The translations under genes were made by a program, and so were the position numbers. A stretch of 64,000 nt of DNA, from NCBI GenBank assembly GCA_031002005.1, contig CM061920.1:112954095-113018094 (forward strand), written 5' to 3'. Positions 1 to 11,003 of the stretch are shown here, piece by piece. A model generated the notes under the pieces. It was not told the origin of the DNA. It worked only from the letters and a program-made list of their open reading frames with translations, and did no database searches. Each line of letters opens with the position of its first letter. The first letter of the stretch is position 1. This stretch comes from Vandiemenella viatica (lineage: Eukaryota; Arthropoda; Insecta; Orthoptera; Morabidae).

Positions 1-997
1 CATTTAATGTTTATATGTAGTTATAATGTGTTGGTAATAATAAAGAAATAATTTACTTGCTAATTGTATCTCTGTATGGAACCCACAGCCAAAAAAGTAA
101 AAAAATATCTTTGTTAGAAAAAATCTAACACGGGAGTTACCGCGCGACAACAATAGGCGGGAGTGATACCGGGTTGAGAAGTCAATTGATAGATATAAAG
201 TTGCGTAATTTTGGTTGACACAACTTTTTAAAATTTTGGAAAGTTTCATGGATTTTAAAGATCGTTTTTTAAATATAATTTATATAGCAAGACATGTGCT
301 TCATGAAAAATTTAAATATTTCAGTCTAATTTAGGAATTCATGAAAAGAAATTATGTTCTTAGTAAAGTTTATCTAAATACAAAGATTTCTTAAAAAGTT
401 TTATTTCAAAATAATAAATAATTTAATTTTAATAAAGTGAAATAGGTTTTGGCGCCAGAAACGCTTGGAAAGTGTAGCTCGAAATTGAAGTGGCATTCGG
501 GAAGAATAGTATTTTGAAAATTCGGAATAAATCAGGGAAGTATACTTAAAGATTCCAAATTTTTACAGCAACCGTTTTTCAATATGGAAATTTGTTTGAA
601 GCTATTTTCAATTCGATATTCTGAATATTTCAAGTAGTCAAATTTTGTTTTCGAACTTTACTCCACTTTAAAAATTAGGTATCATACTTTATTTGATATC
701 AGATGATAGATGAGCAATAGAAGAATAGAATTAAATTTGTTTCAGCTCGATAGGAGTAATCTTTCGAAAGTTATGGCAATCACATCTTAATGACTCTTTT
801 CTGGCGAAACTACTAAAGTTACAAAAAAATTATAATAACTTAATTTAACGTTTGTAATAATATCTTGCAACCCCCAAAATTTCAGAGAGATAGGATTATT
901 TTTGTTGTCAAGGTCAAAATTGTAGGGCGGAATATCATCAGAAACTTATAAGTTATCTCATTCTTGGGAACTACTGGAAAATTGGGTTCCCAGGCTC
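1..997. other. Intronic sequence, nothing recognised
   Basis: AT-rich sequence left of the hAT element. I find no convincing exon, no M13 continuation and no recognisable TE domain. A short 'TTTTGGCGCC' stretch near 449 looks faintly like a retroviral primer site but has no LTR around it. Confidence 0.4.
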
Positions 998-1278
998 ACG
1001 CAGGGCAGGGCCCACTCTAGCGGTTTTGCCGCCCCGCACAAATAGACAAATTATGTAGAATTATATATTTTTAAAAAATAATTAACTTTTAATCGAATAA
1101 AACATTAAATTTTAATAAAATCATATATTCATAAATAAACTTATTGAATTTTGATTTAGCAGCACAAAATAGAGAAATTAATTATGAAATATCTGCACAT
1201 AGCCACAAATTAACCATATGTTTAACATTTTTAAATCCTATTACAGATGGATATTATCACACAAACAATCTAAATGCC

Positions 1279-1480
1279 TGATTCTTGGCTATCCGGGTGG
1301 CGCCGCGTCATGTTTCTTAAAACCAACGTTTCGACCCTCATTCTGGGGTCTTCTTCCTGGGCAGTTCTGCCTGGAAGAAGAAGCCAGAATGAGGGTCGAA
1401 ATGTTGGTTTTAAGAAACATGACACGGCGCCACCCGGATAGCCAAGAATCAATTGACTCTGGCCGCGGAAGCCTACGATT
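1279..1480. mobile_element. Foldback (hairpin) insertion with 14-bp target-site duplication
   Basis: Bases 1280-1450 form a long inverted repeat. The left arm starts GATTCTTGGCTATCCGG and the right arm ends CCGGATAGCCAAGAATC. Arms are about 81 nt with only a few mismatches, around a short loop (GCAGTTCTG). The insertion, including a 30-nt tail after the hairpin, is bordered by ACAATCTAAATGCC at 1265-1278 and again at 1481-1494. It lies in the hAT element, so it arrived later. No coding capacity. Confidence 0.8.
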
Positions 1481-1589
1481 ACAATCTAAATGCCATTATT
1501 TAGAAAATAAAACGAGATTACATCAGATACACTAAAATCACAAAAAATAAACTTTTTTTCTTACTTTCAGATTGTGAATTTTTTATTAC

Positions 1590-3149
1590 ATCTTAAATTT
1601 TACTTCATCAGCAATTTCATACTCAATTGTTAAAATGGCTAAATCATTAAATTATCAATTTCTTGGTTTTCATAAATGCTTACCAAGGTGTCGTATACAT
1701 CTCCCAAATGAAATTTTAAAGGGTTTAATGGCTCTATCCTCTCTATCCTACTCTCCCATCTACTGTCACTCCACGTTTTCAAAGTTGAACCCTGAACATG
1801 CTTTAAAAGTATTGCTCATCGAAAAGTAAATGCCAAAAAGAATAAATATATTTTTTGGAGCATGTTGAAGAAATTAGCAGCTTCCAAGGATGCTTTTGCC
1901 ATTAATAACAAGATTGAGAGAATCGCTACTACACGGAACATTGAATGCTCGTGAACTGTATTGTTTAATTCTAGATTGCACTCCACCTTTATTGCCCCCG
2001 TTGTCAGTCCCTGTCCTCTGATATCCTGCAAATTTAAACACAAGTCATTAAGTTCTCCAACTATAATGTCAGACATTTGTTTTCTTGTGGATCTTTCGAC
2101 TGGTAAGAAGCCTTAAAAGCTTTCATTAATTTTAATTTCAACATCAGGAATAAATTTATTGGTTGAAACATATCTGATTACAAGAGTAATTTGCTGTATC
2201 TTACTAAAGTCAGGAGTACGGTTTAAAATTATGGAAAATATTTGAAATTTTTTATTTCATTAATAACATGAGACTTTACACTTTGATGCAGCAGATCTAC
2301 TATCCCGGTTTGTATATTTTTCCCAAGATATTGAGCTTCAGTCTCTACTTTTTAGAGCATTCAGCGGACGTGCTCTTCCATAATGGGATCGTATTCAGAC
2401 AGTAACTCAACTATTTTTAAGAATTTACCGTTATTATGCTCAAACAACTTGCTTGTACCTTGAAAAACCAGTCAACTTTTACCAAGCATTTTGGTAATTG
2501 TAACAATTCTTAGAAGCACCTCATTCCAATGATTTATTTCAGCATTAATAACTCTTTGAGTGGCAGCATCTACAGTTTTACAACAATTTAATCTTTTTTG
2601 CCTGAATATGATTTTTCGAAATTTCATGCTCTTTTAAAGTTTTGTCGATGTGCTTCCAATTTTTAAAACCCTTCTTTGGAGAGAACTAACTAAACAGCTG
2701 AAAATGTTGTAACAGAAGCAGTAAACACAGTTTTGTGAAAGATAGTAGCTAATCTCGCATTATTTGCTCTCCGTTGCTTAAAATTCATGCATAATATTTT
2801 GCGCTAAATGTCGATCTGTGTCACTGGATTGAAATTTGTAATTATGCAATAGTTTAGGTGGACCTTGGCTTACTAAAAAGCTTCTTACGGCGTCTCGTAA
2901 TATTCTTGGCCACAAAGTTTTAGAACGCCTTCTGTGAGTCTCATGTTGGTTTAGAAACTTTGTTCATTTGTTTGCTATTATTCTCTGACAATTCTGTACT
3001 TCTTTTGTATCCCGACCTGATATCGAATTCTAAGATTTGTTTTGGTAAACCCTGAACACGCACCATATTGATTCTGCCTTTCCGCTTCCTTTCCCAACCT
3101 TCTTTTTTTTGTACTGGTAACCATATAGTTTTCTTTGACCGCCAGACAT
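1590..3149 (-). pseudogene. Decayed hAT transposase (ZMYM1-like, TTF zinc-finger type)
   Basis: Probable start ATG at 3149-3147 gives MSGGQRKLYGYQYKKKK, the basic N-terminal opening seen in TTF-finger/hAT proteins. Further down in different frames come INHWNEVLLRIV, FLKIVELLSEYDPIMEEHVR, FSIILNRTPDFSK, LVIRYVST and LCLNLQDIRGQG. The last is the 'RGQGYDNGANM' block of this family (Asp-Asn-Gly follows one frame away), followed by VPCSSDSLNLV. Many stops and frameshifts interrupt it, and the part after about 1590 (C-terminal dimerisation region) is not recognisable. It sits inside the hAT element with terminal repeats at 1006 and 4739. Non-functional. Confidence 0.75.
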
Positions 3150-4747
3150 TTTGGAAGAGGCACGCACGTAACTCAAACAATGTGCACTATAAAATAATAT
3201 AAAAAGTAAATATTTATCCTTGTTCTAAATAAGCTAAACCCATAACTAAGATAAATTATTCTCAGTCGATATAAAAAAATATTTATGCACAGCACAAAAT
3301 ATTTTCCATACCCTGTGAACATAAAGAAAGTCTAGTGTTACTACACAGTCAAAGCGTATTCGCGGAGGATACTATCCGTACATTTGCTGCAAATAATGAA
3401 ACCGTGATACAGAATGGCAATTTCTATAGGCTTAAATGGAATACGTTCCAAGTTCACAAACAAACAAACAAAAAAAATAATGTTGTGGAGTGATTGTCGC
3501 GCAATGCACTTATTAAACCAACTGACAAAGTTATTGACATTCACTAAAATAGTTAATGAATTTCTTTTTGTTGAGACGATTTACAAATGCAGCAATTAGA
3601 GTATCTGTAAACTGCATTCGTATATATAATAAGCATCATGGGTTATTATATATTAGCAGTTAACATTCTAAATTGAATATACTAATGGTATGTGAAGTAA
3701 CTAATCGGTAATCAGCAGCTGGTAATATTATTTATTTATTAATGATTGTAAGTACTGTCCCACACCCACTAAACTACAGTGTTTTCACAAGCGATCAAAG
3801 CTACCTTATGTAATTTAACCCAACCATAACACTTACAATGCCTGTATATCAATTTGTACAACAAATCTGTGAGGCTCGGATAACGAGAAGAAATTATTAT
3901 GCAAATTATTCCACTTCGATTTCCAATAACTAAGATCCATATTGATTTGGTTTATCAATTCAATAAAATAAATAGTCAGCATCTCCCGCCAAGCACTATC
4001 GATTCCATGTATTAGAGCCTAGCTGCGATTGTGAAAAACACTCCTTTTCACCGGGTCTAGTAACTTGTGGGCAGTATAACGTCGGAATCAGTGCAGGTAG
4101 CCAAGGGCAGGTGTAACAGCCTCCACTTACCGCGCTTCGCTTCTGTTGTGCGCTTTTGTTGTTGTGCGCTTATGTCGTATATCCAACTAAATAACAGTTT
4201 AATCATAGATGTACTTACCTTTAGAAATTATGAAATACTGAAGTAAATTTTATGAACTTCCACTTATCACTAATAACGTAACAGTAAGACTAATGCTGTT
4301 GTGTAATGTAACCACTTTTGTAATTAGTAATAATAAGCAAGTTGAGACAACAAAAGTCAAAACAGTGTTCTCCTTGCGTGCTAAAGCGCAATTCACACAG
4401 AAGAGACATGGCGCGGACCTCGGGCTGAGACATGGCGCGGACACGGCGCATTTTGAAGTTGCTCCTATGGCGGAATTCACACAGAAGCGCCTGGGCAATG
4501 GCGTGCCCCTTTGAGGTCCGCGCCCCATCTCTTCGAAGTCTCTAGGGGCGCACCCAAATAGCTAAGAACTGTAAGTTTTTAATGAACGAAAAATTCGGTA
4601 TGTGAATTTTTTTTTATTAATTGGGTATTTAACACATTATTATTAATAATATTTTTCTCACACTTACAGCCAAAATGGGACCCCTAAATTTTAGTGCCCC
4701 AGGCAAATGCCCGGCTTGCCCCACCCTAGAGCGGGCCCTACGCAGGG

Positions 4748-5698
4748 GTAGATAGCATGAATGCCCCCTCCAGAACCTTGCCTCTCCCCAGTCGTCAAAC
4801 AGCAGTCTAGTTATGCAGTACCAGCTATATAGAACGGTAGTTAGTTTGGACTCCTGGCACGGCCAAGTACAAACTTGCGCAGAAACAGTTGATTGTTGCA
4901 ATCATGGGTGAAAGTCACTTTAAATACCTCATGTAGCTAAGTAGCTGTGGGGGTGTGAGGTTGGTTTAGCTAGAATGGTTGGCCAGATCTGCAAAATGTT
5001 CTTCTGAAAACTTGTCTGATCGTCTGTGCAGTTTTCTGACTTTGTAAAATTTTGAAGAATATAGTTATCAAATAATAATGGACTAGTGAACCTTATTTGA
5101 ACTTATACCTTTCCATAACTTTTGGTGAAATAAGCTATGTGGCGGCCAGGTCATGATATTTAAGTCAGAACCGTAACATCCTAGGCTATGTAGGGTTATA
5201 GCTGAGACAAGGTAGAGCTTTTTCATCACAACTTGTCATAGCTAAAAGTGAAATTTTCAAGTATTTAAACAATAACTTGATACATGAGAAACATATTGTA
5301 GCAAAACTACAGAAAAATTTATTTTCAAGATGATTAGTAAATCTATTACCGGTACCCATATCCATACATTTTAATACAAATATGAAACAAAAATAACAGA
5401 ATAGCAGATTAATAAGACATAAGAGAATAGCAGTTTACATATATCAGAAATTAGAAACAAAAAATCAACAGCTTATAAAAGATTGGTAAAAATAATTCAT
5501 GTGCAACTCAATCTTCAATCAATACTAAGAAAAGTAAGATCTACATAAAAATGAAAAAGCTCAAAGTTTTTTTTTCAGTACCAAGAGATAGAAAAACCAC
5601 TGATGAAAATCTGTAGTCAGTATGTTTAGTCCTGTCTTTATCTTAATGCTTATGTTTAACTCTACAAAAAAAGGTTCCTAGTATAGAGTTATACTTAC
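4748..5698. other. Intronic sequence downstream of exon 5699-5904, nothing recognised
   Basis: Begins with the right target-site copy of the hAT element and ends at the donor of the last visible neprilysin-like exon. No coding motif or repeat family identified. Confidence 0.4.
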
Positions 5699-5904
5699 GG
5701 TAATCACACTTCGGCTAGAATTTTTTCTATCCAAATACACATATACTAAAATAAGCGGAGAAATTGCAAGTTTCCTTGTGAGAAGCACAACTGATTTTTG
5801 CCAACTGAAAGAAAGTTCATCCCAGTTTTCTGTGGCCATTGGCCACCGTCCTAGCTCTTCTAGCATTTCACTTAGCATAGTAAGACCATCTGCTTCCACA
5901 GCAC
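5699..5904 (-). CDS. Neprilysin-like M13 peptidase, internal exon (LGRWPM)
   Basis: A 206-bp minus-strand exon whose acceptor AG sits directly at the end of a TA-dinucleotide run (5905-5932). The donor is GTAAGT at 5698. It begins in phase 1 and ends in phase 0, with 68 codons. It contains MLEELGRWPMATENWDELSF, matching 'l...LGGWPv....W....f.w', and then YVYLDRKNSSRSVIT, matching 'v..D.kns...i'. The family's second Gly of LGGWP is Arg here. The following M13 segment ('DQ..LGLPsr.YYL') was not found between 1 and 5698, so the catalytic half with the HExxH zinc site must lie left of the window. Confidence 0.92.
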
Positions 5905-5940
5905 CTATATATATATACATATATATATACACACATATTT
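5905..5940. repeat. TA/CA microsatellite at a splice acceptor
   Basis: Alternating TATATA/CACACA run. On the minus strand its end forms the acceptor TATATAG of the 5699-5904 exon, replacing a normal pyrimidine tract. Confidence 0.8.
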
Positions 5941-6179
5941 ATATAAAAATAGGCATTTTAAACATTTCTCAGCAATTTTAATTTTTTAAATTTGAAATGG
6001 CTTCATAATTTTCCAATCTTTCATTTACAGAGTGAAAAGTCATAACAAGAATTATAATAATTAATAAATGTTTATTTTAAAAAAAATTAACCAAAGCAGA
6101 GAAAAAGTAATTTCTTATTTTTTAAAAAATTAACCAAAGCAAAGAAAAAGTTATTTCAAATCTTCAGCATGTTTCTTAC

Positions 6180-6263
6180 CAATGTCCATGCAAGCCCTAT
6201 AAAATTTTTTTGCTGATTTTACTGGAGAGGGATCATCATGATCTTCGACAGTTTCCAAAATCC
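6180..6263 (-). CDS. Neprilysin-like M13 peptidase, internal exon (KKFYRACMD)
   Basis: An 84-bp minus-strand exon with acceptor TTGACTTTTAG and donor GTAAGA, phase 1 at both ends, 27 whole codons. The peptide ILETVEDHDDPSPVKSAKKF, followed by YRACMDI, matches the M13 segment 'LLE........KAK.lYrSCMn'. The cysteine of that motif is kept. Joining to the 19510 exon gives DHQLKGILET, and joining to the 5904 exon gives CMDIGAVEAD, both natural for the family. The intron to the next exon is only 275 bp. Confidence 0.92.
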
Positions 6264-6412
6264 CTAAAAGTCAAGAGCACAATTTAGGATTCAAATAATT
6301 TTAAACATAATATAAAATAATTTTCAAAGTTATCTACTTACTCAAGCAATCAAACAGTCCATTATCTGTGAAACTTGTAAATGTGTATTATTTCCCCTTT
6401 ACGCCTCATCGG

Positions 6413-6585
6413 TGTCGTGGTCATTAGAGGTGGGAAAGGATGGGGGTGACAAGGAATGGGAAGGAATTCAGTCATGATCTTTTCAAGGGAGCATCACAGC
6501 ATTCGCCTGGAGTGATTTTGGGAAACCATAGAAAACCCAAATCTGGATGCCCGAACGGTGATTTGAACCAATGTCCTCCCAATTA
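6413..6585 (-). mobile_element. tRNA-derived SINE, diverged, minus strand
   Basis: Read on the minus strand it ends with the family's tail block (cattccttgtcacccccatcc, then cctctaatgacca) and contains the 'gggttttctatggtttcccaaaatcactcc' body in diverged form (given here as family description). The tRNA-like head is only partly kept, with a damaged B box. Same family as 6881-7133. Confidence 0.65.
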
Positions 6586-6880
6586 CCTCTCTTGTTTAAA
6601 TGTGTGATTCTAATTTGGAAACAACAGATTATCACAATATTTACTTGCATTAGTATATGAAACTTCTTAAATACTATTATTTAATTTCAAATATTGTAAC
6701 ACTTTAACACAATGCACTACATGAGTCAGAGACAGTAAACCTTGGGCACAGCAACAGTCATGACAGTAAGCTGTTTTGACAGGTAAAATTTCGTTTAGCA
6801 ACACTGTTTGGAATAAATAATTAAAGAGAGTTAATTTTTTGATAATGTAGTGGCTGAGACATAAAACTCATTTTCGATCG

Positions 6881-7133
6881 CACCGAGTGTGGTGGTGTAA
6901 CGGATAGCGTTCTGGCCTCGCATTCGGGAGGACGGCGGTTCGAATCCCCGTCCGGGCATCCAGATTTGGGTTTTCCATGGTTTCCCCAAATCACTCCAGG
7001 TGAATGCCGGGATTCTTTCTTCCAAAAGGCCATGGCCGAATTCCTTCCCATTCCTTGCCCCCATCCTTTCCCGTCTCTAAAGACCACGTTGTTAAAAAGG
7101 GACGTTAAACTGTTCAAAAAAAAAAAAAAAAAA
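6881..7133 (+). mobile_element. tRNA-derived SINE, full length
   Basis: Head with pol III A box TGGTGTAACGG and B box GGTTCGAATCC, followed by the non-tRNA body (GGGTTTTCCATGGTTTCCCC) and a poly(A) tail of about 18. It is bordered by TTTCGATCG at 6872-6880 and 7134-7142, a target-site duplication. Nearly identical to the copy at 43874-44125 over the whole body, so the family was active recently. Mobilised by LINE machinery in trans (known for SINEs). Confidence 0.9.
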
Positions 7134-9027
7134 TTTCGATCGTAATGATCTTGACTATTGTAAATTGAGGTGGTCTTAGCAAAAATTAATATAACAATGA
7201 TATCTTCTGATTAAAGTTGTTTTCTAACTGTGTAGGAACTATAACAACCAATACCCGCCTAAGTGTGTCCTGGTGGCCCAAAATTTCCAAGGGTTTTTCC
7301 ATGTATTGAAAAGGGTTTACAATTTCAGCAACTCAAGAACATTAGTTTTGAATCGTCATCCAGAATTTATGCATGAATTTACTATTGTATGTTACAATAT
7401 TTGCACCTTATCAAATTCTGTATTCAAACAGAGGATACTTAAGTAACCAGAATACACTCTGAAATTTACATGTTGAGTATACAATACCAATATCAATGAA
7501 CTTTACTTCAGAAAACAAAGGGCACTGAGAAAGTAATATAGGTCTGTTACATAAACAGAAAAGGGATACAGAACCAATTATTTTCAAAGATCAAGATTTG
7601 TGGCTATTTAAAATATTGGAAAATATAGTATTGTAACTAAAACTAGTAATTATGTGTGTATCAGTTTATTATCATCATATATATTATTTCTATAAGGTAA
7701 TTTTTTGTTACAAGCCTGTATCTTCTTCATACTTAACCAAATCAATGAATGAGGTGTCATTTGAAAGATTATGGTGTCCACTTTGATCCCATCATATTTT
7801 AAGAAAATTTCCGAACCTTAACGGGCAAAAATGTCAATATGTCTAAAATGCTGTTTATTGTGTTAGAAGTCATTTATCTCACTGGATATCTATCTGAAAT
7901 CATTTAATGAAATTTCATTTCAAAGATTAAGATCTCCGCTTTAGTGACTTCATATACTCAGACAGAAATTTTTCGGAATTCGACCCTTAAAGGGCAAAAG
8001 TATCAATATTTTTGCAATGCGTTTTTGTGTCACGAGCCATTTATCTCACTTCATATCAAACAGTTACAGATAAATGAGGTTTCATATAAAGACTAAGGTC
8101 TCCACCGTGGTAACATTATATTTTAAGATAGGAATTTTTTCGTAATTCCACCCTTAAAAGTCTAAAATGTCAATTTTTCTAAAATGCGTTTTTTGTGTCT
8201 CGAGCGATTTATCTCCCTGAATTTCTAACCAAAATCGATAAATAAGTAGCATTACGAGGAGTAATGTCTCAGCTTTGTGACAACATATTTTAAGAAAGAA
8301 TGTTTTTGGTATTCAACCCTTAAAGGGAAAAAGTATAAATTTTTCTCCAATGGATTTTTGTGTCACGAGTTATTTGTCTCCATTGATATCTAACCAATAT
8401 AGATAAATGAGGTATATTATTAAAGATTTACGTCTCCACCATGGTAACATTATATTTTATCAAAGGATTTTTCATAATTCGACCCTTAAAGGGAAAAAAT
8501 GTCAATTTTTCTAAAATACAATTTTTGTGTATCGAGCCATTTATTTTCCTGGATATCTAACCAAAATCGATAAATGAAGTAGGATTCTGAGAAGTAATGT
8601 CTCAGCTTTGTGACATCATATTTTAAGAAATAATGTTTTTGGAATTCAACCCTTAAAGGAAAAAATCTTAAATTTTTCTACAACCGCTTTTTGTGTCACG
8701 ATCTACAGTATTTATCTCCCATTATATATAACCGATATACATAAATGAGGTATCATTTGAAAGATAAAGGTTTGCGCCGAGGTAACATTATATTTTAAGA
8801 AAGGAATTGTTCGGTATTCAACCCTTTAATGGCATAAATATCAGTATTTTTAAAATACTTTTGGTGTATCTCGAGTCATCTATCTTCCTTGATAATTAAA
8901 CAAAATTGATAAATGAGGTATCAATTTACAGATTGTGTTCTTTATTAGGTCTTTGGTTCTGTTAAACCACATTTTAAGAAAGAAATTTTTCAATATTCTA
9001 CTCTTAGAGGGCAAAAGTATTAATATT

Positions 9028-10027
9028 NNNNNNNNNNNNNNNNNNNNNNNNNNNNNNNNNNNNNNNNNNNNNNNNNNNNNNNNNNNNNNNNNNNNNNNNN
9101 NNNNNNNNNNNNNNNNNNNNNNNNNNNNNNNNNNNNNNNNNNNNNNNNNNNNNNNNNNNNNNNNNNNNNNNNNNNNNNNNNNNNNNNNNNNNNNNNNNNN
9201 NNNNNNNNNNNNNNNNNNNNNNNNNNNNNNNNNNNNNNNNNNNNNNNNNNNNNNNNNNNNNNNNNNNNNNNNNNNNNNNNNNNNNNNNNNNNNNNNNNNN
9301 NNNNNNNNNNNNNNNNNNNNNNNNNNNNNNNNNNNNNNNNNNNNNNNNNNNNNNNNNNNNNNNNNNNNNNNNNNNNNNNNNNNNNNNNNNNNNNNNNNNN
9401 NNNNNNNNNNNNNNNNNNNNNNNNNNNNNNNNNNNNNNNNNNNNNNNNNNNNNNNNNNNNNNNNNNNNNNNNNNNNNNNNNNNNNNNNNNNNNNNNNNNN
9501 NNNNNNNNNNNNNNNNNNNNNNNNNNNNNNNNNNNNNNNNNNNNNNNNNNNNNNNNNNNNNNNNNNNNNNNNNNNNNNNNNNNNNNNNNNNNNNNNNNNN
9601 NNNNNNNNNNNNNNNNNNNNNNNNNNNNNNNNNNNNNNNNNNNNNNNNNNNNNNNNNNNNNNNNNNNNNNNNNNNNNNNNNNNNNNNNNNNNNNNNNNNN
9701 NNNNNNNNNNNNNNNNNNNNNNNNNNNNNNNNNNNNNNNNNNNNNNNNNNNNNNNNNNNNNNNNNNNNNNNNNNNNNNNNNNNNNNNNNNNNNNNNNNNN
9801 NNNNNNNNNNNNNNNNNNNNNNNNNNNNNNNNNNNNNNNNNNNNNNNNNNNNNNNNNNNNNNNNNNNNNNNNNNNNNNNNNNNNNNNNNNNNNNNNNNNN
9901 NNNNNNNNNNNNNNNNNNNNNNNNNNNNNNNNNNNNNNNNNNNNNNNNNNNNNNNNNNNNNNNNNNNNNNNNNNNNNNNNNNNNNNNNNNNNNNNNNNNN
10001 NNNNNNNNNNNNNNNNNNNNNNNNNNN
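9028..10027. other. Assembly gap, exactly 1,000 N
   Basis: A run of exactly 1,000 N inside the tandem array, so probably a placeholder of fixed size. The true number of repeat units is unknown. Confidence 0.99.
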
Positions 10028-10577
10028 GATAAATGAAGTAGGCTTATGAAGAGTAATGCATTGACTTTGGTGATATCATATACTAATGAAGAATTTTTTT
10101 TTTGGAATTCAACCCTTAAAGGGAAAAACTGTCATTGGTTCTACAATGCATTTTTGTGTCACGAGCCATGTGTCCCCCTTCATAACTAACCGATATAGAT
10201 AGATGAGGCATCATATTAAAGAGTAACGTCTCCGCCATGGTAACATTATATTTTAAGAAATTATTTTTCCATAATTCGACCCTTAAAGGGAAAAATTTTA
10301 ATATTTTTAAAATGCTTTTTTTCTGTCTCAAACCATTTATCTCCCTGGATATCTAACCGAAATTGATAAATGAAGTAGGATTACGAATAGTAATGTCTCG
10401 GATTTGGCGACATCATATATTAAGGAAGAATTTTGCTGGAATTCAACCCTTAAAGGAAAAACTATCATTGGTTCTACAACGCATTTTTGTGTCACGAATC
10501 ATTTATTTCCCTTCATACCTAACCGATTTAGATAAAGGTATCATATTAAAGAGTAAAGTCTCCGCTGTTGTTTATTA

Positions 10578-11003
10578 ATTAATTTATTTAGCTTATGGCC
10601 ATTGCACAAAAATAATACAATTTAACATTAATTACAATTAAAATTCAAAATTAACATGGTGTAGCCAATCTAAGGCTTCATTTGATATATTAATAAAATC
10701 TATCGGTGATCCCTTGAAGGCTCGAAGTGGGCAGTCAAATGTCATGTGACTGATGGTTTGTTTTTCCTTACCACAGTCACATCTCAGTGAATCTCTCATT
10801 CCCCTTGTATACAAAGATGAAGCAGATCTTCCATGATCAGTCCTAACTCTGCTAACAGCTGCCCAGGTCTTGTGAGGAAGGACAAGTCCCTTTAGTGCCT
10901 GTTGACTGTCAAAAAAGGGAGTGCCATTCTGGTGGGGCTGAGATTATCCACTCCAATTTCCAAGCTTCTCTCCCATTAAAATTATCAGATATAATCTGTT
11001 TTA
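10578..11003 (-). pseudogene. Non-LTR retrotransposon C-terminal fragment inside the repeat array
   Basis: Minus-strand coding remnant containing PHKTWAAVSRVRTDHGRSAS, then RCDCGKEKQTISHMTFDCPL and EALDWLHHV. This is the C-terminal tail with CxCG...QT..H....CPL typical of a LINE ORF2 after its RT domain. It ends near poly-T/AT-rich sequence, the 3' end of a 5'-truncated insertion. It splits one 167-bp unit of the array; unit sequence resumes at about 11003. Confidence 0.7.

Larger units (their letters stand above)
1006..4739 (-). mobile_element. hAT-superfamily DNA transposon, near-complete but decayed
   Basis: The left end CAGGGCCCACTCTAG and the right end CTAGAGCGGGCCCT are imperfect terminal inverted repeats. 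They are flanked by the identical 8-bp direct repeat ACGCAGGG (998-1005 and 4740-4747), the target-site length of hAT elements. The 3.7-kb body carries on the minus strand a broken ZMYM1-like hAT transposase. A foldback insertion (1279-1480) and a GC-rich piece with inverted ends (about 4402-4533) lie within it. The last base of the right TIR seems to have changed or been lost. Confidence 0.82.

Noticed and set aside
445..470. Primer-binding site (TTGGCGCC) of a retrovirus-like element
   Set aside because: No LTR end, no second LTR and no gag nearby.
6890..6965. tRNA gene
   Set aside because: The A and B boxes belong to a SINE head: the non-tRNA body, poly(A) tail and TSD follow, and a near-identical copy is at 43874.
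8935..10032. Long open frame of 365 codons
   Set aside because: Almost all of it is the 1,000-N gap; not a gene.
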